Assembly (NCBI GenBank): GCA_029565935.1
Contig: JAKQNF010000030.1
Span: 32,157 to 96,156, forward strand
Direction: 5' to 3'
Source of the DNA: Bacillota bacterium
Lineage (GTDB): Bacteria; Bacillota; DTU025; MWDF01
Length of the DNA: 64,000 bases
Positions 1 to 9,106 of this stretch are shown piece by piece; positions within the stretch are counted from its first letter, which is position 1, and every line of letters starts with the position of its first letter. The translations under genes were made by a program, and so were the position numbers. The notes beneath the pieces are model-generated. The model worked only from the letters and a program-made list of their open reading frames with translations, made no database searches and had not been told where the DNA came from.

Positions 1-4
1 TTTT

Positions 5-1363
5 CTAGGTTGGAAAAATGGTATCTATGTCCTCTGTTTCTGCTATACCCAGTATCCTATCGGCGAGCGCGTCGAGTTCGTCCGTGGGTAGCACTCCGTC
101 CGCCAGGTCTTTGAATTTCTCCGACAGCTCGTTTACTGTGACAGGTTTCTCAGGGTCTCCCTTTGCGTAAAGGGTGGATGCCGTAAGCACTCTCCTGTCA
201 TCCATCCTAGCTTCTATGACTGCGCCCCACTTCGCAGGATACTCAGCCTCCAGACTTTCGTCTATCGATATTGTAGTCTTTTCCCACAGCTTCTTCACAT
301 CCGTCGCGGACTCTATGTTGCTAGCCTCGAAGTCCTCTATGTGGACCTTCCCCCTTGCCAGGGCGGTGGCCACGCAATAGGCGGAATCGAACTTCGCCTC
401 GTGCGAAGCTTTCGGATAGCGGCCGAACCCACCAGCCACGTCCTTCGCCGTCCTGTACGTCCTGATTTTGACGGCCGATACTTCCTCGGGTCTGAACCCG
501 TCTTTCCTTGAGATCTCCAGGGCCACGTCAATCTGCGGATGGGAGTGCCTGCAGGATGCGTACGGCTTTATGGAGACATCCATGAGCTGCCATCTCTCCC
601 CGAGTCCTTCCGTCAGCGCGCTCGGCTTCGCGTCTAAGGACGTAGCCGCTAGGAAGCCCTTCCTGCCCTCCAGTATATTGTCCGGCCCGGTGAAGCCGTT
701 CTTAGCCGCAAGGGCCGCGAGCAGCCCGTTCATCGCTGCCTTGCCAGAATGTAGGGGTTTGGTCATGGCTCCGTCATCCAGGAACTGCCACAGCCCTGCA
801 GCCTGCGAGCCTGCGTTCCCTAGAGCCCAGGCCATCTGCTCAGGGGTGAGTCCCAGTAGGTAGCCCACCGCCGCGCATGCGCCGAAAGTCGCGCAGGTCC
901 CGGTGGTATGCCATCTAGTGTAGTGTGTCGCCCCCGCGGCCGTGCCCACCCTTATACCTACTTCGTATCCGACCGCAATAGAAGTAAGGAACTTGCGCCC
1001 GTCGACGCCCAGCTTCTGACCAACCGCAAGGGTGGCTGGTATAACTACTGTTCCGGGATGGAAAACCGCCCCTCTGTGGACATCGTCCATCTCCATTATG
1101 TGGCCGTTGAATCCGTTCTGGAACGCAGCCCACAGCTCTGAAGTCCTATCCAGGCTGCCGTTAAGTATCGTACACGGGCCTATTGGGGGAGCGTTTTCGC
1201 GAACAATCCCGTACAGCATCCCGGCCTGGGGCCGAACCGAGCCCGCGAGCGCAGCTCCGGCCCAATCGAGTACGAACTCGGCGCTTTTGGCTAACACATC
1301 GTCACCGATGACGAAACCGTCCACGCCAGTAGCCCATCTGGCAAGCGTCTTGGTGTAATCCAT
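5..1363 (-). CDS. MmgE/PrpD family protein
   Basis: This is a 452-residue cytoplasmic protein of the MmgE/PrpD superfamily, which includes 2-methylcitrate dehydratase, cis-aconitate decarboxylase and related lyases or isomerases acting on tricarboxylic acids. Family-like stretches are the N-terminal FVLDWAGAALAG helix, the HPGTVVIPATLAVG segment and the KPYASCRHSHPQIDVALE segment with its conserved Cys-Arg-His. The length is normal for the family. I chose the ATG giving MDYTKT because GGGAGG lies seven bases upstream; a longer form with eight more residues has no ribosome binding site. It lies last in a minus-strand organic-acid cluster, after a broken GntR gene. The substrate cannot be told from sequence alone. 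Confidence 0.85.
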   Translation of the reverse strand: MDYTKTLARWATGVDGFVIGDDVLAKSAEFVLDWAGAALAGSVRPQAGMLYGIVRENAPPIGPCTILNGSLDRTSELWAAFQNGFNGHIMEMDDVHRGAVFHPGTVVIPATLAVGQKLGVDGRKFLTSIAVGYEVGIRVGTAAGATHYTRWHTTGTCATFGACAAVGYLLGLTPEQMAWALGNAGSQAAGLWQFLDDGAMTKPLHSGKAAMNGLLAALAAKNGFTGPDNILEGRKGFLAATSLDAKPSALTEGLGERWQLMDVSIKPYASCRHSHPQIDVALEISRKDGFRPEEVSAVKIRTYRTAKDVAGGFGRYPKASHEAKFDSAYCVATALARGKVHIEDFEASNIESATDVKKLWEKTTISIDESLEAEYPAKWGAVIEARMDDRRVLTASTLYAKGDPEKPVTVNELSEKFKDLADGVLPTDELDALADRILGIAETEDIDTIFPT

Positions 1364-1430
1364 CGTAATCCTCCCGATTTTATCCATCAGGCGATTTTGT
1401 TTTCTGTCGCGCCAGCTATTCTCCTTCTTA

Positions 1431-2150
1431 TCACACCGTTAGTTCCTGGGTCTTGTGCGACAACCCCTCCACACCTTTATAAGTGATATCCAGGTGCCTT
1501 TCCCTGAGCATTGCGGCCTTCGTGGCGTCCTTTTCCTCTATCGCTTTCAATATAGCCGCATGCTCGCGCAATGCGCTCTGCGGCCTGTCCGGGACACTCA
1601 ACGAAGCTTCCCTCGTCTCATTGATTAGGTCTTGGAAAAGCATGAGCATACGGAATAGGAGCTTATTCTTCGTCGCCATCATCACCCCCCTATGGAAATC
1701 CAGCGAGCTTTCCACGGGAAGCCGTCTGCTCCTTATTTCTTCTTCCATCTGGCGCACGGCCGTCCTTAGGCGGTCGAGGTCGGCCTCCGTCCTCTTAAAC
1801 TTGCGATTTTCACAGCTGCCACTTCCAATACGGCTTGGGCTTCTGTGACTTCGACCCTCGTGTCCTTCTTAGATTCGACCAGCATATCTATCGTCTCCAG
1901 CAACCTGCTCTTCTCTAGGCCCTTCACCACAGCCCCCTTGCCGTATCCTGTCTCTATGATACCCAAAATCCTTAGCATACCGAGCGTCTCCCTGACAGGA
2001 ACCCTGCTTACGCCGAGTGTGCTGGCAAGCTCCCTTTCCGCTGGCAGCTTGTCATTCGACTTAACCTGCCTTCGCTTATCTCCCGCCTTATCTGTTCGGC
2101 ATCTGCTCATAAAGCGGTACTTTCTTTATTTGTCTGAGCGATATGCCCAT
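1431..2150 (-). pseudogene. FadR/GntR-type regulator, disrupted by three frameshifts
   Basis: The pieces together make a normal FadR-type GntR regulator: winged helix with DKLPAERELAS and LGVSRVPVRETL, then an FCD effector domain ending with REHAAILKAIEEKD. The natural start is the ATG giving MGISLRQIKK, with GGAGG five bases upstream. Reading breaks three times: after ...PLYEQ near 2101, after ...SEGRL near 2064, and after ...AAVKIA near 1800. Each break is repaired by adding one base, two of them at short A runs. Family regulators of this kind usually control a neighbouring catabolic operon. Either the gene is decayed or the assembly has base-call errors; three breaks in one gene and none evident in its neighbours favour decay. 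Confidence 0.8.
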
Positions 2151-2196
2151 TGCGGCCTCCGGATTCGATTTCCACTTATAACTTCACACTGGCAGT

Positions 2197-2778
2197 CTAG
2201 TATCCAAGGATCTTCCGTGCCTTCTCCATTATCATGTCGTAGATGCTGAGGCCATGGCTGTCCATCGCGACCACGAGAGGGCCCCAATCCGCCACTTCGA
2301 AGTCCCACACCGCTTCTGGTATCCCCATGTCCAGCCAGCCGACGAACTTCAGGGAGATGAAGGCCCCCGCGTGTTTAACGGCGCAACCGGGAGCGGCAGC
2401 CAAGTACACGGCGCCCCAGTCCTTGAACGTGCTCAGTGACGATTGCCCCATGCCCCCCTTGCCAACCAAAACCCTTACGCCGAGCTTGGGTATTATGTCG
2501 CAGTGAGGTTCCATCCTCATGCTCGTTGTGGGACCTATGGCCATGAGCTTCCACACGCCGCCTTCTTTCACCATCACCGGCCCAGCGTGAAAAAGGACCC
2601 CTCCTTCGCGCATGGGTGGCTCAGGGACGGGTTCGCCTTTCTCCAGCAGCGACCTTGCCCTTAGGTGGGCCATGTCCCTCGCCGTGAACACTTCCCCGGT
2701 GAGGTATACGATGTCACCTACATGTAGTTTCCTGACGTCCTCTTCCGTAAGGGGGACCGTCAACCTGTACTCGGCCAT
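2197..2778 (-). CDS. Class I fumarase-type hydratase, beta subunit
   Basis: This 193-residue protein matches the C-terminal (beta) subunit of two-subunit iron-sulfur hydratases: fumarate hydratase, L-tartrate dehydratase and relatives. Recognisable parts are GDIVYLTGEVFTARDMAH near the N-terminus, the IGPTTSMRMEP motif and LVGKGGMGQ. The alpha subunit immediately upstream overlaps it by one base (TAATG), so the two are probably translationally coupled. It would form an alpha2beta2 enzyme adding or removing water from a dicarboxylate. The neighbouring CoA-transferase and MmgE/PrpD genes suggest a substrate other than, or in addition to, fumarate (for example mesaconate or tartrate); that is inference. 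Confidence 0.88.
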   Translation of the reverse strand: MAEYRLTVPLTEEDVRKLHVGDIVYLTGEVFTARDMAHLRARSLLEKGEPVPEPPMREGGVLFHAGPVMVKEGGVWKLMAIGPTTSMRMEPHCDIIPKLGVRVLVGKGGMGQSSLSTFKDWGAVYLAAAPGCAVKHAGAFISLKFVGWLDMGIPEAVWDFEVADWGPLVVAMDSHGLSIYDMIMEKARKILGY

Positions 2779-3683
2779 TATCTATCGCACCTCCAGAAGA
2801 GCCTCTCTATCCTACCGTCATCATAGACCCTTACCCCTGCCCTCCTAGCCACCCAGCAATGGAAGTTCACGGCAACGGGGGCTATTGCGGTGTGTGTGTA
2901 CGCCATGAGGACCTTCACCCCAAGGGCGGTCGTCCTCCCACCGGTCCCGCCGGGGCCTATGCCGGTGCTGTTTATGCTCTCCAGCAGCTCTTCCTCTAGC
3001 TCGGCCAGCATGGGGTCTGGATTTGTGTCGTCCCATTCCCTCACGCTGACGGCCCTCCTGCTCAGTCTAGCGGCCACATCCATCTGGCCTCCTATGCCGA
3101 CTCCTATTGCACCCGGCGGGCATGGTATGCCCTTCGCCTCCACGACCTGGCCAACGACAAACTTTTTGAGGCCCTCGAGGTCCTCGCCAAGCGTGCTTGA
3201 TGTGAAAGTCTTGTATGCGTTCATGAGCTCTGCTCCGCACGCTTTGAAGCTAACTATGAGCTCCACGTAGTCGGCCTCTGGCCTGTAGTCGTATTCGAAG
3301 TTCGGCACCCCTGGCCCAGTGCTATCTTCAGTATTCTTTCTTGTGAGGGGGTGTACTATGCTCGGTCTTATGAATCCATCCGCTACCATCTTGGGGATTA
3401 TTTCTTTGAAGATGGTGGTAAAATCGGGCATCACGCTGTTTTTTCCGAACGTTATGTAAACCGCGGGGAAGCCAGGAGACTGGCACACCGGCTTGTCCAG
3501 CTCCTCAGCCAGTTCGATGTTCTCTATCATCGAGCCGAGCATGCTCTTCGCTACCGGTCCATCCTCTCTTGCCTCCGCCTTTCTGAGGAGCCTCTCGGCA
3601 TCGGGGGCGATGCCTGTGCAAGAGTGGTGTACCACCTGCTCGATAAGGTCCTGCCAGTCAGGGCCTTTAGAGATTGTGCTCAA
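2778..3683 (-). CDS. Class I fumarase-type hydratase, alpha subunit
   Basis: This 301-residue alpha subunit carries the [4Fe-4S] cluster of class I hydratases. Cluster cysteines are visible in KPVCQSPGFPAVYITFG, SFKACGAELMNAYK and GIPCPPGAIGVGIGG; the last is a family signature. The usual CQDTG is here CQSPG. I chose a TTG start giving MSTISKGPDW because a strong AAGGAGGGG precedes it by about eight bases; earlier in-frame GTG and ATG codons lie in or before that ribosome binding site. The beta subunit follows with a one-base overlap. Upstream, a 160-base gap with an inverted repeat separates it from the CoA-transferase genes. Confidence 0.88.
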   Translation of the reverse strand: MSTISKGPDWQDLIEQVVHHSCTGIAPDAERLLRKAEAREDGPVAKSMLGSMIENIELAEELDKPVCQSPGFPAVYITFGKNSVMPDFTTIFKEIIPKMVADGFIRPSIVHPLTRKNTEDSTGPGVPNFEYDYRPEADYVELIVSFKACGAELMNAYKTFTSSTLGEDLEGLKKFVVGQVVEAKGIPCPPGAIGVGIGGQMDVAARLSRRAVSVREWDDTNPDPMLAELEEELLESINSTGIGPGGTGGRTTALGVKVLMAYTHTAIAPVAVNFHCWVARRAGVRVYDDGRIERLFWRCDR

Positions 3684-3761
3684 TCTTTTCCCCTCCTTCA
3701 TGATCACCCGCCGGTCGACTTATGTTTCCTGGTATATCGTCATAAGGTATACCAACACTAA

Positions 3762-3803
3762 GGCATGCCTCCGGACGCCCCCAGGACGTCCGCTGTGCAT
3801 GCC
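3762..3803 (-). promoter_or_regulatory. Two-tier inverted repeat between CoA-transferase and hydratase genes
   Basis: A 7-base outer arm (GGCATGC/GCATGCC) and a 6-base inner arm (CGGACG/CGTCCG) can fold as one interrupted hairpin in the transcript running from the CoA-transferase to the hydratase genes. A short palindrome, GGTATACC, lies just downstream. There is no U-tract, so it is more likely an mRNA processing or stability element or an operator than a terminator. Confidence 0.4.
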
Positions 3804-3871
3804 GTACCTCGTTCTTCTGCTGGGTAGATAGTATAATGCGCCAGCTTTTCCGCCGACACCGTCCAAAGAGC

Positions 3872-4534
3872 CTACTCGGTCATCTTGCCTATCGCTTCGG
3901 GAATCAGAAGCTCGCAGCCCGTGGCCGCCTTAACCTGCTCGAGGCTGTACTCGTCGTTGATCTCCTTGAGCAACAGGCCTTCGGGAGTGACCTCGAACAC
4001 TCCCATCTCGGTGATTATAAGGTCTACGCACTTTTCCGCGGTCAGCGGCAGCGAGCACCTCTCCAATATCTTGGGGGTGCCCTTGTTGGTGTGCTCCATC
4101 ACCACAATCACCCTCCTGGCGCCAGCGGCCAGGTCCATCGCCCCGCCCATGCCGGGTACTTTCTTGCCGGGTATGATCCAGTTGGCCAGATTGCCTTCCC
4201 TATCGACCTCTATGGCCCCAAGGAAAGATGCATCTACGTGGCCTCCCCTTATTATGCCGAACGATGTGGCGCTATCGATGAACGCACCGCCCGCCATGCA
4301 CTTCGCGGGTTTGCCGCCGGCGTCCACGACAAAGGCCTGCTGTTGCTGGCCAGCATCCAGGGCAGGGCCCATGCCTATGATGCCGTTCTCAGAATGAAGA
4401 ATCACCCTCACACCCGGGGGAAGGAAACCTGGGATCAGCGTAGGCAGGCCTATGCCGAGGTTTACTACGTCCCCGTCCTTTAGCTCCTTCGCCGCCCGTC
4501 CGGCGATTACGCTCTTCAGCTGCTCCTTGTCCAT
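3872..4534 (-). CDS. 3-oxoacid CoA-transferase-type subunit B
   Basis: This 220-residue protein is the B subunit of a family I CoA-transferase (AtoA/ScoB type), which moves CoA between two carboxylates. The SENG motif (ILHSENGIIGMGP) carries the catalytic glutamate that forms the glutamyl-CoA thioester. GIGLPTLIPGFLP and the GGAMDLAAGARRVIVVMEH segment are typical of the family. The start ATG overlaps the stop of subunit A (TGATG), with AGGTGG upstream, so the two are coupled. The CoA donor and acceptor are not deducible; the cluster suggests activation of an imported organic acid. Confidence 0.9.
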   Translation of the reverse strand: MDKEQLKSVIAGRAAKELKDGDVVNLGIGLPTLIPGFLPPGVRVILHSENGIIGMGPALDAGQQQQAFVVDAGGKPAKCMAGGAFIDSATSFGIIRGGHVDASFLGAIEVDREGNLANWIIPGKKVPGMGGAMDLAAGARRVIVVMEHTNKGTPKILERCSLPLTAEKCVDLIITEMGVFEVTPEGLLLKEINDEYSLEQVKAATGCELLIPEAIGKMTE

Positions 4535-5190
4535 CACCAAGCGCCACCTTTGACGATATAGTCGATGAATATGCCAGGAGTGACGACATTTTCGGGTTCG
4601 ATGCAGCCGTCTTCCACCAATGTGTCGGCCTCTACTATGACGGTATCGGCGGCTGTCGCCATGAGAGGGTTAAAATTCCTCGTGCTGCCTTTATACCATA
4701 TATTCCCAGTATGGTCCACCTGGTAGCCACTGATGATGGCGAAATCCGCCCTTATGGGTTTCTCTAGGAGGAACCTCTTGCCATCAACGTCTACGACCTG
4801 CCGGCCCTCAGCTGCCATGGTCCCTATGCCAGTAGGCGTAAGGACCCCTCCCGTTCCGTTGCCTCCCGCCCTTATCTGCTCCGCCATCGTACCCTGGGGA
4901 ATCAATCGCACCTCCAACCCGCCTGAGGCCATCAAGGCTGCGACTTCAGGATTAAGTCCGACATGCGTAGCGTTCAACGTCTTAACGAGGCCTGCGGTTA
5001 TGAGCCTGGCGACTCCGTGACCCGGCCATCCTGCATCGTTGCAGTAGACCGTAAGTCCTCTCACGCCCTTAGTAACGATGGCATCAATAAGCCGATGAGG
5101 GCTGCCGCATCCCATGAACCCGCCTACCATCACCGAAGCGCCATCTGGTATCATTCTTGCAGCCTGTTCCAAGGATAGGAGCTTAGCCAT
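4534..5190 (-). CDS. 3-oxoacid CoA-transferase-type subunit A
   Basis: This 218-residue protein is the A subunit of the same CoA-transferase (AtoD/ScoA type). The N-terminal DGASVMVGGFMGCGSPHRLIDA is the CoA-binding glycine-rich segment, and GGVLTPTGIGTMAAEG is a family hallmark. The ATG giving MAKLLSLEQ fits the family N-terminus and has GGGGGTG upstream; the open frame extends 32 codons further but that part overlaps the preceding gene's end and looks non-coding. It works as a heterodimer or heterotetramer with the B subunit encoded directly downstream. Confidence 0.9.
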   Translation of the reverse strand: MAKLLSLEQAARMIPDGASVMVGGFMGCGSPHRLIDAIVTKGVRGLTVYCNDAGWPGHGVARLITAGLVKTLNATHVGLNPEVAALMASGGLEVRLIPQGTMAEQIRAGGNGTGGVLTPTGIGTMAAEGRQVVDVDGKRFLLEKPIRADFAIISGYQVDHTGNIWYKGSTRNFNPLMATAADTVIVEADTLVEDGCIEPENVVTPGIFIDYIVKGGAW

Positions 5191-5213
5191 GGGAACACCC
5201 CCGAAGGATGGTA

Positions 5214-6122
5214 CTAGTCCACGAAACCTCTTAGGCTTCCGAGCCCTTCTACTTCCATCTCGACGCAGTCGCCCTTCCTTAACCAAGGTACGCTGCCCGG
5301 TTCGTACTCAAGTATGCAGCCTCCGCCTATGGTGCCTGAGCCGAGCAGCTCCCCTGGAAATAGATCCACGTCCTCAGAAGCGCGTGCTATCATCGACGCG
5401 AAATCGTGGTGTATGGTCTTAAGGTTGTTATCCCTTAGCTTCTTACCGTTTAGCGTGAGCACCGTCTTCCTGTTATACCTCAAGCCCTCGCCGGCACGAT
5501 GTGAATCCCATTCGTCCTTAGTGACTAGGAATGGTCCCATCGAAGTAGCGAAATCCTTGCCTTTCGCGGGGCCGAGCATCACTTTCATCTCCTCGCCCTG
5601 CAGGTCCCTGGCCGACCAGTCGTTGATTATCGTGTAGCCGAAGATATGGTCCAGGGCCCTTTCCTTCGTTATGTCGCGCCCCTTCTTTCCAATGACGAAG
5701 CCCACCTCGAACTCGAAATCGAGCTTGTTGCAGTTCCTGGGTGCTCTTACGGTCGAATCAGGGCCAATCATGACATTAGCGTTCGAGAAGTAGAAGACGG
5801 GAATCTGGTAGTAAACAGGATCGACCGTCTGGTTCTTGTTCCTCCTGCAGCTTTCGTGGTGCTCAGAGAAGCCCATGAAGTCCCTAAAACTCACAGGATT
5901 CGGAAGGGGGGCCAGAAGCTTGACATCCGCAAGGTCATGGAAGCCAAGGGCCTTCTTTGCTACCCTTTCCGCGCGGGGGAGCATCTCGTCAGACATCCGG
6001 ATGAAATCCAGCGCGTTGTTGGGTATCGAAGCGTCGGCTTCGTGCAGGTCGACGAGCCCTTCCCCTGTTAACAGTCCAAAACGGGGCTCTTTATCCTCCT
6101 TGACGAAAGTGGCGAACTTCAT
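5214..6122 (-). CDS. Fumarylacetoacetate hydrolase family protein
   Basis: This 302-residue protein belongs to the FAH superfamily, metal-dependent enzymes that hydrolyse, decarboxylate or isomerise 2-oxo-acid or acylpyruvate substrates. The metal-binding acidic motif is visible in KLDFEFEVGFVIGKKG, followed by GYTIINDWSARDLQ, and the C-terminal GTIGGGCILEY is also typical. The ATG giving MKFATFVKED is preceded by GGGAGGT at six bases. It lies between the TRAP transporter and the CoA-transferase genes, so it probably acts on the imported compound or an intermediate. The exact reaction is unknown. Confidence 0.88.
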   Translation of the reverse strand: MKFATFVKEDKEPRFGLLTGEGLVDLHEADASIPNNALDFIRMSDEMLPRAERVAKKALGFHDLADVKLLAPLPNPVSFRDFMGFSEHHESCRRNKNQTVDPVYYQIPVFYFSNANVMIGPDSTVRAPRNCNKLDFEFEVGFVIGKKGRDITKERALDHIFGYTIINDWSARDLQGEEMKVMLGPAKGKDFATSMGPFLVTKDEWDSHRAGEGLRYNRKTVLTLNGKKLRDNNLKTIHHDFASMIARASEDVDLFPGELLGSGTIGGGCILEYEPGSVPWLRKGDCVEMEVEGLGSLRGFVD

Positions 6123-6227
6123 CTGGTTACCTCCCTCGCATCGGGCTGGGCCATCCACGGTACGGGGGAGGAAATGTCCACCCCCGCACCGGTAGGCCGG
6201 TTCTTCGTGAATTCTACGTAAAGCTGG

Positions 6228-7178
6228 CTATTTCACCCTGCCGACTTCCTTGTAGTACCTAAGGGCGCCCGGATGGATCGGTATCTTGGCGCCGTCGACT
6301 GAGCGCTCTAGTGTTATGTCCGCCGCGTTGGGATGTATCGCCTTCAGGGCGGCATTGTTCTCCATGACCACTTTTACAAGGCGGTATACTATCTCCTCCG
6401 GTACGTCCGCGTTGCAGCATAGCACCGTCCACTGGGCGAACGTGGTGACTACGTAGTCGACTCCGGGGTAGGTGTTCGCGGGGATCTTGACCATATGCTT
6501 GTAGGGGTACTTCTCCAGGATCTTCGCTACAGCCGCCTCACCGATGTCCAGGAGCCTAAAGCCCTTGGTCACGGCTAGGTCAGTGAAGTTGGTGGCAGGG
6601 GCCGGGGTGCCGTAGGATATGGCATCGAGCGTACCGTCGGAAAGGCCGTTGCAGAGATCTGCGAGGCTGAGCTTCACTATCTTCATGTCAGCTTCGGCCA
6701 GACCGTAGGGCGCTATGCCCTGAAGGAAGTAGTCGGTCATAACACCGGTGCCGACGCCGACCTTTTTGCCTTTGAGATCCGCAACTGTCTTGATGCTGGA
6801 GTTTTTGGGTACCGCAATGTGCAAGGCCGCGCCCATGCCTCCGTGGCAGAACACGAAGTTGATCTTCTTTGCTGGCAGACCGGCGAAGTCGCCCGTAGCG
6901 TTGTATGCCGCTATGGTCACGTCGTTGCCGGCCGGACCGAAGTCAGCGTTGCCAAGCACGAGAGCCCTGGCGTTTTCGGTGCTGCCCGTGGAATTTTCCA
7001 CAGCGAAGCTGTAGACACCGGGATATGCCTTGTTCAGTAAGTCGGCGACGCCGTTGTATAGGGTCTGGTTATAGGCGCCTAAGGGGCCCGTGGTGAATCT
7101 GACGACGGTCTTGGTATAGCCTACTGTGGACAGGACGCCGATGATAAGCAGTACGCTCAGGACCTTGAACAGCTTCAT
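6228..7178 (-). CDS. TAXI-family TRAP transporter solute-binding protein
   Basis: This 316-residue exported protein is the substrate-binding component of a TRAP transporter of the TAXI subfamily. An N-terminal hydrophobic signal (MKLFKVLSVLLIIGVLSTVGY) has no lipobox cysteine, so the mature protein should be soluble outside the membrane. The mature start TVVRFTTGPLGAYNQTLYNG and the ADLKGKKVGVGTGV and SYGTPAPATN segments are family-like. GAGGTG lies seven bases before the ATG. It follows the permease gene by ten bases. TAXI proteins bind small organic acids such as glutamate or 2-oxoglutarate; the ligand here is not determined. Confidence 0.9.
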   Translation of the reverse strand: MKLFKVLSVLLIIGVLSTVGYTKTVVRFTTGPLGAYNQTLYNGVADLLNKAYPGVYSFAVENSTGSTENARALVLGNADFGPAGNDVTIAAYNATGDFAGLPAKKINFVFCHGGMGAALHIAVPKNSSIKTVADLKGKKVGVGTGVMTDYFLQGIAPYGLAEADMKIVKLSLADLCNGLSDGTLDAISYGTPAPATNFTDLAVTKGFRLLDIGEAAVAKILEKYPYKHMVKIPANTYPGVDYVVTTFAQWTVLCCNADVPEEIVYRLVKVVMENNAALKAIHPNAADITLERSVDGAKIPIHPGALRYYKEVGRVK

Positions 7179-7188
7179 TTACAACACC

Positions 7189-9081
7189 TCACTCAATATT
7201 TGCCTTGGTTGCGATTTTCTGCTGCTGTAATCCGAGGCCGGACTTATACGAGCGGTAGACGAATATCGAGACCATTATTATGATTCCTGCCATGTCGGAG
7301 TAGAACTCCGGTACTATGCACCCAATCGCGCCTGCGAATAGCAGGATCCTCTCAAGGAGACTGACCCTCCAACGCACGAAGTACCCTTCCCATCCTGAGG
7401 CGAGCATGTACACTCCCAGCAGAGCGGTGAACATCGAGCCGAGTATCGCATACCAGGGGCCCCTGAAAAGAAGGACCTGATTATAGGCGAACATGTATGG
7501 CAAAAGGAACGCGCTGAACGCTATCCTGCACGCTACGTAGCCGGTCTTGGTGGCATTGCATCCTGCAAGGCCGGCAGCGGCGTACGAGGCCAGCGCGACT
7601 GGCGGAGTTATGGAGGATATGCAGCCGAAGTAGAAGATGAACAAGTGAGCGGCCGTACGGTCGATGCCCATCTTGATTAGCGCAGGCGCGACCAGGACGG
7701 CAAGTACGAGATAGGCTGCGGTCGTCGGAACGCCCATGCCCATGATAAGGGAGACCACCATCGTTAGTAATAGTAGTATTATAGTGTGCCCGTTCGACAC
7801 CTCGATTAGTAGAGACGAGAGCCTGTAGCCCATGCCGGTACCCATGATCACACCGCTTATGATGCCAGCGATGGCGCACGCTATGGTGACCGACGACATG
7901 GACCTTGCAGCGCTCACTGGTATCTTAACCAACCTATCGAGGTTAATCCTAGTCCTCTTGTTGACCATGCTGATTGCTAGTGACAGCAGGCACGAATATA
8001 AGCCGGCTCTGGAGATCGTAAGCTTGAGCACGCCTAGGGCGATGACCAGGAAGACGATGGGGGCCATGAAGTATATCTGCTTGAGCAGGCTCTTGAAGGA
8101 GGGAAGGTGTGAGATGTCGGCCCCCTTGAGGTCGTACTTCCTGGCGTAGATGTCCACCGCGAACATCAAGGACATGTAATAGAGCACGGCGGGTATGAGC
8201 GCGGCCTTGGCTATCTGAAAATAGGGGACTCCTAGGAGCTCGGCGATTATGAAAGCGGTCGAGCCCATGATCGGCGGCATCAAGGCGCCGCCTGTCGAGG
8301 CCGCAGCTTCCACCGCCGCCGCGAACTCTGGTTCGTAACCGGTCTTCTTCATCATGGGTATCGTGAATGTGCCCGTACCGATGACATTTGCGGTAGGGCT
8401 GCCGCTGATTGAGCCGAAAAGCCCGCTCGCGACTACGGCGACCTTCGCCGGACCGCCCCTCATCTTGCCGAAGATGCTGGTGGCTATCTCGGTGAAGTAG
8501 TCTCCTACGCCCGTCACTTCCAGGATCGCGCCCAGGAGCACGAACAGATACACATAGGTGGTGCACGCATAGAGCGGTGTGCCGAAGATACCATCCGTAG
8601 TCAGGTAGAGCAGGCTTATGAACTTCCTGAAGGTGATGCCTGGATGGTTAAGGAAGCCTGGGAAGTACTGCCCGAAGAAGCCATAGATGATGAAGACAGA
8701 CGTTACGATGACGAGCGCGCTTCCCATCTTCCTCCACGTAGCAGCTATTATCGCTACTATCAGCATGACGCCGAACACCTTGTCCGAGGTGTAAACCAGC
8801 CCGATTCGATGCTGCAGACCGCTGTCTATCGCCGTGACGTAAATGATGCCGGCCATAGAAAGGCCGAGCATCAGCCACATCAGCATCTTCTCCGCCGTAG
8901 TCTTCGAGCTCAGTATGGCTTGAAGAAAGAATATCGCCATGACGAAGCCGAGGTGGACGGATTTCTGGCCGATGCCCTGGATTACACCAAACGAGGCAGT
9001 GTAGAGATGGAACAACGCAAGGCAGATGGAAAGTGCTATAATGGCGATCTTAATCGGGTTCGCTTTGACATTCTCTGTCAT
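7189..9081 (-). CDS. TRAP transporter permease, fused small and large subunits
   Basis: This integral membrane protein of 630 residues is the fused 4-TM/12-TM TRAP permease typical of TAXI systems. The N-terminal part (about residues 15-180) is the small-subunit region. The larger part carries the conserved large-subunit segments GSISGSPTANVIGTG, EAAASTGGALMPPIMG and GMGVPTTAAYLVL. The ATG giving MTENVKANPI is preceded by a purine-rich GGGGGATCC. With the downstream binding protein it should import an organic acid using a sodium or proton gradient. It lies directly after the VOC protein gene. Confidence 0.93.
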   Translation of the reverse strand: MTENVKANPIKIAIIALSICLALFHLYTASFGVIQGIGQKSVHLGFVMAIFFLQAILSSKTTAEKMLMWLMLGLSMAGIIYVTAIDSGLQHRIGLVYTSDKVFGVMLIVAIIAATWRKMGSALVIVTSVFIIYGFFGQYFPGFLNHPGITFRKFISLLYLTTDGIFGTPLYACTTYVYLFVLLGAILEVTGVGDYFTEIATSIFGKMRGGPAKVAVVASGLFGSISGSPTANVIGTGTFTIPMMKKTGYEPEFAAAVEAAASTGGALMPPIMGSTAFIIAELLGVPYFQIAKAALIPAVLYYMSLMFAVDIYARKYDLKGADISHLPSFKSLLKQIYFMAPIVFLVIALGVLKLTISRAGLYSCLLSLAISMVNKRTRINLDRLVKIPVSAARSMSSVTIACAIAGIISGVIMGTGMGYRLSSLLIEVSNGHTIILLLLTMVVSLIMGMGVPTTAAYLVLAVLVAPALIKMGIDRTAAHLFIFYFGCISSITPPVALASYAAAGLAGCNATKTGYVACRIAFSAFLLPYMFAYNQVLLFRGPWYAILGSMFTALLGVYMLASGWEGYFVRWRVSLLERILLFAGAIGCIVPEFYSDMAGIIIMVSIFVYRSYKSGLGLQQQKIATKANIE

Positions 9082-9106
9082 AACCGGATCCCCCAATCGT
9101 CTTGTG

